A DNA stretch of 64,000 nt from Kribbella amoyensis (GTDB lineage Bacteria; Actinomycetota; Actinomycetes; Propionibacteriales; Kribbellaceae). Made by a program: the position numbers and the translations under genes. The notes under the pieces were generated by a model, which made no database searches, was not told the DNA's origin, and worked only from the letters and a program-made list of their open reading frames with translations. The DNA lies in contig NZ_VIVK01000001.1 in assembly GCF_007828865.1 (NCBI RefSeq), positions 2,480,001-2,544,000 of the forward strand, in the 5' to 3' direction. Numbering within the stretch: position 1 is the stretch's first letter; every line of letters begins with the position of its first letter. Positions 18,447-25,688 of this stretch are shown in pieces.

Positions 18447-20198
18447 TTGCACACCTTCACCGTCTGGGCGCCCGCAGCGTCCACCGTGTCGCTCGTACTC
18501 GTGGACGGTGCCCAGAAGGAGGCCCAGAAGGAGGCCCGGGAGATGTCCCGGGCGGACGGTGGCTGGTGGCGGCTCGAGGTTCCCGACGCCGGACCCGGGA
18601 CCGACTACGCGTTCTCGGTCGACGGCAGCAACCCGATGCCGGATCCGCGCAGCGCTTGGCAGCCCGACGGGGTGCACGGGTTCAGCCGCGTGTTCGACAC
18701 CGCGCAGTTCACCTGGACGGATGCGGGCTGGTCCGGCCTGGACGTCCGCGGCTCGGTCTTCTACGAGCTGCACCTGGGCACGTTCACCCCGGAGGGGACG
18801 CTGGACGCGGCCGCGGAGCACCTCGACTACCTGGTCGCGTTGGGCGTCCAGGTGGTGTCGCTGATGCCGGTCGCCGCGTTCCCGGGTCAGCACGGCTGGG
18901 GGTACGACGGCGTCGCCCTGTACGCGGTGCACGAACCTTACGGCGGACCACTGGCCCTGCAACGCTTCGTGGATCGGTGCCACGCCCTCGGTCTGGCCGT
19001 CTGCCTCGACGTGGTCTACAACCACCTCGGCCCGTCCGGGAACTACCTCGACTCCTTCGGCCCGTACTTCACCGCGAAGCACACGACGCCGTGGGGACCC
19101 GCGGTCAACCTGGACGACGAGGGATCCGTCGAGGTCCGGCGCTGGATCTGCGACAACGCGCTGCGCTGGTTCGGCGAGTTCCACCTGGACGCGCTGCGCC
19201 TGGACGCCGTGCACGCCCTCGCCGACGACAGCCCGCGGCACCTGCTCGCCCAGCTGTCGGTGGAGTCCGCCGAGCTGTCCGCCCAGGTGGGCCGTCCGCT
19301 CGGGCTGGTGGCCGAGTCCGACCTCAACGACCCGCGCATGGTCGAGCCGGTGGCCGACGGCGGCCTGGGGATGACGGCGCAGTGGAGCGACGACTATCAC
19401 CACGCGCTGCACACCCTGCTGACCGGCGAGACGGCCGGGTACTACGAGGACTTCGCCGCGCCCGGGGTGTTCGCCAAGACGCTCACCCAGGTGTTCCTGC
19501 ACGACGGCTCGTACTCGACCTTCCGCGGCCGGGACTGGGGCCACAAGGTGGATCCGGCACGGCACCGCGGCGCCGAGTTCCTCGCCTACACCTCGAACCA
19601 CGACCAGGTCGGCAACCGCGCACTCGGGGACCGGCCCGCGCTCACCACCGGGCAGCAGGCGATCGCGGCCGCGCTGGTGATCACCTCGCCGTACACGCCG
19701 ATGCTGTTCATGGGCGAGGAGTGGGGCGCGTCCACGCCGTGGCGGTACTTCACCGACCACGAGGAGCCCGAGCTGGCGGACGCGGTCCGGACCGGGCGGC
19801 GGCGTGAGTTCGCGGCGTACGGGTGGGACGCGGAGGAGATCCCGGATCCGCAGGACCCGCAGACCTGGCGGAGTTCGGTGCTGGACTGGTCCGAGCACGG
19901 CGAGTCCCCGCATCGCGAGTTGCTCGCCTGGTACCGCGACCTGCTGGCGTTGCGGGCCCGGACCGACGACCTGCGGGACGACCGGCTCGGCTCGGTGGGG
20001 ATCACGGCCGGCCCGGACGGCGACTGGCTCGTAGTGGAACGCGGGTCCCTGCGGATCGTGGTGAACCTGGCCGCCGAGACCGCGGTGGTGCCGGTCGACC
20101 GCGCCCCGCGGTACGAGGTGATGACCTTCGGGACCGCCGAAGTGGGGGCCGACGGAGTCACGCTGAGCGGTCACGGCGTCGCCGTTCTCGCAGTCTGA
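18447..20198 (+). CDS. treZ: maltooligosyltrehalose trehalohydrolase TreZ
   Basis: GH13 hydrolase of 583 residues that frees trehalose from the maltooligosyltrehalose made by TreY. The N-terminal beta domain (FTVWAPAASTVSLVLVDG) is followed by the barrel with VYNHLGPSGNYL, nucleophile Asp253 in LRLDAVHAL, acid/base Glu290 in VAESDLNDPR and SNHDQVGNRALGDR. MLFMGEEWGASTPWRYFTDH is typical of TreZ. The start is TTG at 18447, seven bases after AAGGAG at 18434-18439, which overlaps the end of treY. A short tandem peptide duplication (QKEA QKEA) sits in the first loop. It is the last gene of the operon. Confidence 0.96.
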   Translation: MHTFTVWAPAASTVSLVLVDGAQKEAQKEAREMSRADGGWWRLEVPDAGPGTDYAFSVDGSNPMPDPRSAWQPDGVHGFSRVFDTAQFTWTDAGWSGLDVRGSVFYELHLGTFTPEGTLDAAAEHLDYLVALGVQVVSLMPVAAFPGQHGWGYDGVALYAVHEPYGGPLALQRFVDRCHALGLAVCLDVVYNHLGPSGNYLDSFGPYFTAKHTTPWGPAVNLDDEGSVEVRRWICDNALRWFGEFHLDALRLDAVHALADDSPRHLLAQLSVESAELSAQVGRPLGLVAESDLNDPRMVEPVADGGLGMTAQWSDDYHHALHTLLTGETAGYYEDFAAPGVFAKTLTQVFLHDGSYSTFRGRDWGHKVDPARHRGAEFLAYTSNHDQVGNRALGDRPALTTGQQAIAAALVITSPYTPMLFMGEEWGASTPWRYFTDHEEPELADAVRTGRRREFAAYGWDAEEIPDPQDPQTWRSSVLDWSEHGESPHRELLAWYRDLLALRARTDDLRDDRLGSVGITAGPDGDWLVVERGSLRIVVNLAAETAVVPVDRAPRYEVMTFGTAEVGADGVTLSGHGVAVLAV

Positions 20199-20376
20199 GC
20201 AGGCCTTCCGGCCCGGCCCGGGGTCCCGGAAAGTCTGGACAAAGGTCCCGAAATCGGCCGTCAGAGTCCGTTTGTCGGTTGGGTACCGGTGGAATCGCTT
20301 GTGTAGCGGGACCCCGGTGACGGACTGTTGAACAGCCAGCAGGAGCAGTAGCCGGGGGAAACGGGAGGACACAACT

Positions 20377-20568
20377 GTGACAGTCGGAGGCGTGGACACC
20401 TACTACGACTACGAAGAGAAGCAGTGGAAGAGCAGGAGGCTGGGGGGCGGCCCGATCCGCCGCGGCCCGGTCTGCCCGGCGCCACGCACGGTAGAGCACC
20501 AAGCGGACCGGCGCGCGGCCGGCCGTGAGCACGGCAAGGACGACAAGGCCAGACCGGTCCTGAGCTGA
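20377..20568 (+). CDS. small hypothetical basic protein
   Basis: A 63-residue reading frame starting GTG at 20377 with GGGAGG about nine bases before it. The product starts MTVGGVDTYYDYEEKQWKSR and then is rich in Arg, Gly and Pro; it has no membrane helix and one Cys. It fills an otherwise empty gap after treZ. I do not recognise a family. It could be a real small protein or chance coding in GC-rich DNA. It ends one base before the convergent EEP gene's stop. The 178 bases between treZ and this frame hold no other feature that I can support. Confidence 0.35.
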   Translation: MTVGGVDTYYDYEEKQWKSRRLGGGPIRRGPVCPAPRTVEHQADRRAAGREHGKDDKARPVLS

Positions 20569-20569
20569 C

Positions 20570-21352
20570 CTACCACGGAGCGAGGTCGGTGACGACGGCG
20601 AAGTGGTCCGACGGGAATACCCCGCCGACCGGTTCGCCGACCAGGAAGACCCCCTCCGTCCAGAAACGCTGGCCGGTACCGCCAGAACTTGTCAGCACAT
20701 AGTCGATCCGCCGGTCGAGCTGCTTCGTCGCCTCGACCGGCGCTTCGGGATGCCGCGAACTCAGCGTGACGGCATCCTTTTCACCGCTGCCCTCGGCCCA
20801 GGTGTCCACACTGACAGCAAGGAGGGGCCGCAGCTCTTCACTGTCGGGCGCCGCGTTGAGATCGCCGAGCAGCACTGCGGGCTGCGGGAGCGAGCCCACC
20901 AGCGCCGCGAGTGCCTGGGTTTGCGCGAGGTGGTCGTCGGCGTAGGCAGGCTCCCACTCGGTACACGTGACCACGGCCTGGAACGGCGTCCGCGGATGGT
21001 CGATGGTCGCCAGCAGGGTCGTCGGCCGGAACCGATGCCGGGCCGGCAGCAGCACCCGGCGTACTGACCGGATCGGCCAGCGGCTGAGCAGGGCGAGCCC
21101 GAGTTCGACACCCTCCTGGTCCGGGGACTCGGCCGGGTCAGGCCGCGGCGGCAGCGACGGACCGGCATATGCCGAGTGCAGGCCCAGAGCGTCGCCGAGC
21201 TGGCGGGCTTGTGAGCTGGTGGTGGTTCGCCAGGACTCCTGCAGGCCGACCAGATCCGGCTCGAGCCGACGCAGGGTCGTGAGGATCCCGGCCTGGCGGT
21301 CACGCCAGGCCGGGCCGAAGCGCCACCAGACATTCCAGGTCATCGTTCGCAT
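20570..21352 (-). CDS. endonuclease/exonuclease/phosphatase (EEP) family protein
   Basis: Metal-dependent phosphodiesterase fold of 260 residues. Family motifs occur in order: TWNVWWRFG at the N-terminus, the metal ligand Glu in LVGLQESWR, LLSRWPI, the catalytic GDLNAAPDSEELRPL, and the C-terminal SDHFAVVTDL. No signal peptide or membrane helix is seen. Members cleave DNA, phosphoinositides or other phosphodiesters; the substrate is unknown here. ATG at 21352 is chosen because the fold begins there; a second in-frame ATG lies three codons on. It is divergent from the LysE gene with 115 bases between. Confidence 0.88.
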   Translation of the reverse strand: MRTMTWNVWWRFGPAWRDRQAGILTTLRRLEPDLVGLQESWRTTTSSQARQLGDALGLHSAYAGPSLPPRPDPAESPDQEGVELGLALLSRWPIRSVRRVLLPARHRFRPTTLLATIDHPRTPFQAVVTCTEWEPAYADDHLAQTQALAALVGSLPQPAVLLGDLNAAPDSEELRPLLAVSVDTWAEGSGEKDAVTLSSRHPEAPVEATKQLDRRIDYVLTSSGGTGQRFWTEGVFLVGEPVGGVFPSDHFAVVTDLAPW

Positions 21353-21432
21353 ACGAGCCCGGTACCCGCCGATGCGAAGGTATGCGCCGTCTCGGACCGT
21401 GGAAAGTGCCCACGGTGACGGCGGCGGGCGGC

Positions 21433-21463
21433 TACTCTCAGTTCCTCTGGGGAACTGAGGAGG
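21433..21463 (+). promoter_or_regulatory. palindrome over the -10 box and ribosome site of the LysE gene
   Basis: CTCAGTTCC (21437-21445) and GGAACTGAG (21451-21459) are perfect inverted arms with a five-base centre. TACTCT (21433-21438) fits a -10 box and overlaps the left arm; the ribosome site AGGAGGA (21458-21464) overlaps the right arm. A bound repressor or an RNA hairpin could block the exporter gene. Confidence 0.5.
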
Positions 21464-21467
21464 AAGC

Positions 21468-22106
21468 ATGATCAGCTGGACCGCCGCGGCCGGAATCGCC
21501 GTGATCGCCTTCGGCCTGGTGGTGACGCCGGGGCCGAACATGATCTATCTGGTGTCGCGCTCGGTGTCGCAGGGCCGCCGGGCCGGGCTGATCTCGCTCG
21601 GCGGGGTGGCGGCCGGCTTCCTGGTGTACCTGGCCGCGGCCGCGGCCGGGATCGCGGCCGTGTTCGCGCTGGTCCCGGAGCTGTACCTGGCCCTCAAGCT
21701 GGCCGGCGCCGGGTACCTCGGCTGGCTGGCCTGGAAGGCGTTCCGGCCCGGCGCCTCGTCGATCTTCACGCCGGCCGAGCTCGCCCCGGACCGGCCCCGC
21801 AAGCTGTTCGGGATGGGCCTGCTGACCTGCCTGCTCAACCCGAAGATCGCCATCCTGTACGTCTCGCTGCTGCCCCAGTTCGTCGACCCGGGCCGCGGCC
21901 ACGTCGGCCTGCAGAGCTTCCTGCTCGGCCTGGTCCAGATCGTCGTCGGGATCGCGATGAACGCGCTCTTCGTCTTCACCGCCGGTTCCCTCGGCACCTT
22001 CTTCCGCCGCCGCCCGGCCTGGCTGCGCATTCACCGCTACCTGACCGGAACGGCGCTGGCCGCCTTCGCCGTCCGGCTCGCCGTGGAACGCCCGCATCCC
22101 GCCTGA
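21468..22106 (+). CDS. LysE/RhtB-family amino-acid exporter
   Basis: Membrane exporter of 212 residues with about six helices. The N-terminal signature GLVVTPGPNMIYLVSRSVSQ is the classic LysE/RhtB start (TPGPN), followed by the glycine-rich helix GGVAAGFLVYLAAAAAG. LLTCLLNPKIAILYVSLLPQF is the second family mark. A strong GGAGG sits five bases before the ATG. Family members export amino acids such as lysine, threonine or homoserine lactones; the substrate is not clear here. The palindrome just upstream may sense the substrate through a regulator encoded elsewhere. Confidence 0.92.
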   Translation: MISWTAAAGIAVIAFGLVVTPGPNMIYLVSRSVSQGRRAGLISLGGVAAGFLVYLAAAAAGIAAVFALVPELYLALKLAGAGYLGWLAWKAFRPGASSIFTPAELAPDRPRKLFGMGLLTCLLNPKIAILYVSLLPQFVDPGRGHVGLQSFLLGLVQIVVGIAMNALFVFTAGSLGTFFRRRPAWLRIHRYLTGTALAAFAVRLAVERPHPA

Positions 22107-22117
22107 CGACCTGGATT

Positions 22118-23755
22118 TCAGGGGCCGGCGGCAACCAGGACGTCGTCGGCCAGGAGAGAGCGGAGCTCGTCGGTGGTGGGCATCCGGCCGAGGGAGCGGA
22201 GGCGCTGGGACTGGGCCTTGCGCATCCCCTCGACCAGGCGGCGGGCTTCGCGGGCGTTGCCGAAGTTGGCGCCGTGGGCGATCCGGTCGAAGTACGCGGT
22301 CAGCGGGTTCGCGGCCGCCGGGTCGAGCAGGTAGTCGCCGCCGGCCACCATCCGGTCGGTGATCAGCAGCAGCTCGTCGGCGCTGTAGTTCTCGAACTCG
22401 ATCGTCTTGGAGAACCGCGAGCCCAGCCCGGGGTTGGCGGCCAGGAAGTCGGTCATCTCCGCGGTGTACCCGGCCACGATGATGGCGATCTCGTCCCGGT
22501 GGTCCTCCATCAGCTTGACCAGCGCGTCGATCGCCTCCTGGCCGAAGTCGCCGCCGGTGCCGGCCGACCGGGACAGCGTGTACGCCTCGTCGATGAACAG
22601 CACCCCGCCCAGCGACTGCTCGAACACGGTCGCCGTCTTCTCCGCGGTGTGGCCGATGTACTGCCCGACCAGGTCGCGACGGGACACCTCGGTGAACGAC
22701 CCCTGCGGCAGCACGCCGAGGGACTTCAGCAGCTTCCCGTACAGCCGGGCGACCGTGGTCTTCCCGGTCCCGGGCGCGCCCGCGAAGATCAGGTGATGGC
22801 TGACCGCGCCGACCGACAGGCCGGCCGCGCGCCGCCACTCGTTCACCTGGATCTCGTCGACCAGCGCGCGCACCTCCGCCTTCACGCCGGGCAGCCCGAC
22901 CATCCCGTCCAGCTCGGCCAGGAACTCCTCCAGCGGTCCACCCTTGTCGGCCGGGCGGACACTCGCCCGCTCGATCACCTCGACCTCGGCGCCGTCGGGG
23001 ACCAGGATCGCGGGCTGACCGGTGTTGTCGGTCCGGCAGCCCTCGACGGTCCCGCCGCAGCCGGGGGCGAAGGCGATCCCGGAGCCCCGGGTGTCGTGGA
23101 CGGTGACCCGGCGCAGGACCGGCGTACTGCCGTGGGCGACGCCGATGCCCTCGGTCCCGGTGTGCGCGATCTCGGTGTCGGTGATCTCTGGGCGGCTGTA
23201 CTGGTACACGTAGATGCCGCGGCCGCCGCAAGCCGTCACGGTGCAGCCACGGACCAGCGGATCGGAGCCCAGGGCAACGACGATGCCGTCGCCGGAGATC
23301 TCGCGCACCGTGGTGTCGAGGATCCGCCCGCTCGCCCCCTCGACCACGATCCCGGTCTCCGCGCCGGTCACGGTGCACCGGTCCACCGTGAACGCCGTAC
23401 TCGCGTGCACGCTGATCGCCGGTCGGGTCTTGCTGGTGACCGTGCACTGCTCGAGCGTCACCGTCGTCCGGTCCGCCGAGACGGCCAGGTTGTCGCCGGC
23501 CCGGATCTCCAGGCCGCGGACGGTCAGCTCACCGTCGACGGTGCGCAGCGTCGGCCAGTCGGCACCAGTACCGTCCAGCACCACGGTCGCACCCGCCTCG
23601 GCCTGCAGGGTCACTCTGCGACCCGTCAGCTCCAGCGTCTCGGCGTACGTCCCGGCGGCTATCGCGACCGTGGCTCCGTCGGGCGCCTCGAGCAGAGCGG
23701 AGCCGATGGTCGGACAGGCGCCGGGACGGTCGGCGGCGACGGTCAGGATCCGCAT
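22118..23755 (-). CDS. EccA-like CbxX-type AAA+ ATPase with N-terminal beta-helix
   Basis: A 545-residue protein with two parts. Residues about 15-260 form a right-handed parallel beta-helix: repeated short strands such as VTLEQCTVTSKTRPAISV, VDRCTVTGAETGIVVEG and VRGCTVTACGGRGIYVY. Residues about 275-545 are a CbxX/CfqX AAA+ ATPase with Walker A GAPGTGKT (326-333), Walker B LFIDEAYTL (Asp389-Glu390), sensor GYTAEM and the arginine-finger region NPGLGSRF. EccA, the cytosolic ATPase of ESX systems, has the same ATPase type behind a TPR domain; here a beta-helix takes that place. The ATG shares its A with the stop of the LuxR gene. It closes the SARP-EccE-LuxR operon, supporting a role with the secretion machine. 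Confidence 0.85.
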   Translation of the reverse strand: MRILTVAADRPGACPTIGSALLEAPDGATVAIAAGTYAETLELTGRRVTLQAEAGATVVLDGTGADWPTLRTVDGELTVRGLEIRAGDNLAVSADRTTVTLEQCTVTSKTRPAISVHASTAFTVDRCTVTGAETGIVVEGASGRILDTTVREISGDGIVVALGSDPLVRGCTVTACGGRGIYVYQYSRPEITDTEIAHTGTEGIGVAHGSTPVLRRVTVHDTRGSGIAFAPGCGGTVEGCRTDNTGQPAILVPDGAEVEVIERASVRPADKGGPLEEFLAELDGMVGLPGVKAEVRALVDEIQVNEWRRAAGLSVGAVSHHLIFAGAPGTGKTTVARLYGKLLKSLGVLPQGSFTEVSRRDLVGQYIGHTAEKTATVFEQSLGGVLFIDEAYTLSRSAGTGGDFGQEAIDALVKLMEDHRDEIAIIVAGYTAEMTDFLAANPGLGSRFSKTIEFENYSADELLLITDRMVAGGDYLLDPAAANPLTAYFDRIAHGANFGNAREARRLVEGMRKAQSQRLRSLGRMPTTDELRSLLADDVLVAAGP

Positions 23756-24402
23756 CAGCTGGCCCGGTCCAGCAGCCAGCCGCGGTCGGCCGCCTTGACG
23801 CCGGCCTGGAACCGGCTGCGCGCGCCGAGCCGGCTCATGATCTGCGAGACCATCCGGCGCACGGTCCGGACCGAGATGCCGAGCTGGGCGGCCGCCACCT
23901 CGTCGGTGACGCCGAGGGCGAGCAACCGCAGCATCTCCCGGTCCCGCTGGGTCAGGTCGGTGTCGACCGGGGTGTCGCTGTCGGACAGCGGGACCGCGTC
24001 CGGCCAGACCCGCTCGAACAGCTCGGTCGCCGTCGCCACCACGCTGTTCAGGCGCAGTACGGCGACACTGCCGTTGGACGAGTCCGCCGGCAGGACCGCG
24101 ATCGCGCCGTCGATGATCAACGCGTTCAGCGGGACCTGCGGCATCGTCCGGACGGCGACCCCGGCCACGGACATCGCGCCGAGGTGCCGGCACAACGTCG
24201 GCGCGGTCCGGGCCGTGTCCGGGTAGATCGCGCGGTACCGCAGCCCGGGCCGGACGTCGCGCGGCCCGAACGCCGGACCGGCCGGGGTGAGGTTGCTCAT
24301 GGCAACCACCTCGTCGCGGGCCTCGGCGAGCAGGGTGGCGATGCCGTCCTGGGCGGGGATCTGATGGAAGGCGGCGGGACGGTTCAGCAGCGTGACGGTC
24401 AT
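23755..24402 (-). CDS. LuxR-type helix-turn-helix regulator
   Basis: Regulator of 215 residues. The C-terminal third is a LuxR/NarL HTH: DLTQRDREMLRLLALGVTD, AAAQLGISVRTVRRMVSQIM and RLGARSRFQAG. The first 140 residues have no receiver Asp pattern and resemble the sensor part of TrmB-like or stand-alone LuxR proteins of actinomycetes. It is tightly packed in an operon: the start overlaps the EccE stop by four bases and the stop overlaps the ATPase start by one. Its probable role is control of this ESX locus (inference from position). Confidence 0.85.
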   Translation of the reverse strand: MTVTLLNRPAAFHQIPAQDGIATLLAEARDEVVAMSNLTPAGPAFGPRDVRPGLRYRAIYPDTARTAPTLCRHLGAMSVAGVAVRTMPQVPLNALIIDGAIAVLPADSSNGSVAVLRLNSVVATATELFERVWPDAVPLSDSDTPVDTDLTQRDREMLRLLALGVTDEVAAAQLGISVRTVRRMVSQIMSRLGARSRFQAGVKAADRGWLLDRAS

Positions 24403-25688
24403 GACAGGGAGACCCCCAGAGGTAGCGTGGCGGCGACCCCGGCGGGGTGCCGCCCGTCAAGGCGTTCCGGCTCCACTCCGAACGAGCGAGCCAGCGTGGT
24501 CAGGACGGAAACGGCGGCGTCGAGCGTGGCCGGGTGAGCACCGGCGACTCGGAGTACAGCGTCGTGCTGGACCGGGCCGGTGGTGGTCCGGTCGGTGTCG
24601 GCGGCCGCGGTGACGGTGACCGCGAGGGTGTGGGCACAGCCGGTCGCGGTCCCGAGCAGCGCGTCGACCAGAGCCTGCGCGGCGGGCCGCGGCAGCGCGG
24701 AGTACCCGGCCATCCGTAGGCAGACCTGCTGGATCGGTCCGGCCGCCCAGCTGCCCCAGCGTTCCCGGAGTTGCCCGCGGCCCGCGTTCACATGGGCCAG
24801 CGCGCTCAGCGAGGCGAGGGTGTCGTCGATGTCCAGCGGCATCTGCCCGAGCTGGTCGCGGTCGAGCTTGCGGACCAGGCGGCGGACGGTGTTCGCGAGG
24901 ATCGGGCCGAGCTGCTCGTCGGTGGCGAAGTCCGGGGTCCGCCGGGCGGCGACCGCGATCCAGCTCCGCGGCGAGCGGTCGTGCTTGGTCCCCCTGTGCA
25001 GGACGAGCTGGACCGACACGGCGACCGGTTGCTCGTCGGCCGCCTCGGTCACCGCGACCAGCCGCGGCAGGATCTCGTACTGCGCGTCGGCGCCGACCCG
25101 GATCACCACGTTCACCACGTCCGGCCGGCTGAGCAGCCCGTACGGGTGGTCGCGCACAACGATCGAGTCCACCGACGTCCGGCCGCGGAAGACCCCGACC
25201 AGGTCGAGCGCGGTGCTGCCGCCCAACTCGAACCGGTGCCGGCGGAACAGGAACAGCAGGAAGATCCCGATCCACCGGTAGAGCCACAGCCCGCGGACCC
25301 GGAGCGCGGTCAGCAGGATCACCGTCAGCGCGCCGAGGGTGGTCAGGACGAACACCAGCCGCGAACCGGCCGAGGCGGCGCCGATCAGGACCACGGCGAC
25401 CTGCCAGGCGATGACCTGGCCGACCCGGATCGCTCGCTCCGGCAGCGTCGGTTTGTCGTGGCTCGGGGTCGGCGCGGTCGGCTCCTCGACCAGGTATGAC
25501 CTGGACGCGAGCTGGCCGCCGAGCGCGGCCTGCGCGGGAACCGGCCGCTGGGCGGGCCGGTGCTCGGGGATCGCGACGGCTCGGGCGATCGGCTGACCGA
25601 CGGACGTGGACCGCGGGACGGCGGGCGCGGTCCGGTTCCCGGTCTCGGCCTCGGCCGGTGCCGTGGCCGCCGCCGGCGGGGGCCTCAT
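24399..25688 (-). CDS. eccE: type VII secretion protein EccE
   Basis: Membrane component of an ESX secretion machine, 429 residues. The N-terminal 80 residues are Ala/Pro-rich and cytosolic. Two membrane helices follow at about 93-130 (VIAWQVAVVLIGAASAGSRL, then VFVLTTLGALTVILLTALRV), and then the RGLWLYRWIGIF turn. The rest is the EccE cytosolic/periplasmic domain, recognisable from VRDHPYGLLSRPDVVNVVIR and QVCLRMAGY. Start and stop overlap the SARP gene and the LuxR gene by four bases each (ATGA). EccE lies far from EccB, C and D in this locus, about 15 kb, but it is the only copy seen. It is recognised by architecture and context, so paralogy to another membrane family is possible. Confidence 0.8.
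   Translation of the reverse strand: MRPPPAAATAPAEAETGNRTAPAVPRSTSVGQPIARAVAIPEHRPAQRPVPAQAALGGQLASRSYLVEEPTAPTPSHDKPTLPERAIRVGQVIAWQVAVVLIGAASAGSRLVFVLTTLGALTVILLTALRVRGLWLYRWIGIFLLFLFRRHRFELGGSTALDLVGVFRGRTSVDSIVVRDHPYGLLSRPDVVNVVIRVGADAQYEILPRLVAVTEAADEQPVAVSVQLVLHRGTKHDRSPRSWIAVAARRTPDFATDEQLGPILANTVRRLVRKLDRDQLGQMPLDIDDTLASLSALAHVNAGRGQLRERWGSWAAGPIQQVCLRMAGYSALPRPAAQALVDALLGTATGCAHTLAVTVTAAADTDRTTTGPVQHDAVLRVAGAHPATLDAAVSVLTTLARSFGVEPERLDGRHPAGVAATLPLGVSLS

Noticed and set aside
15828-20399. Two long minus-strand frames opposite treY and treZ
   Set aside because: Both are shadows of strongly supported GH13 genes, and their translations match nothing.
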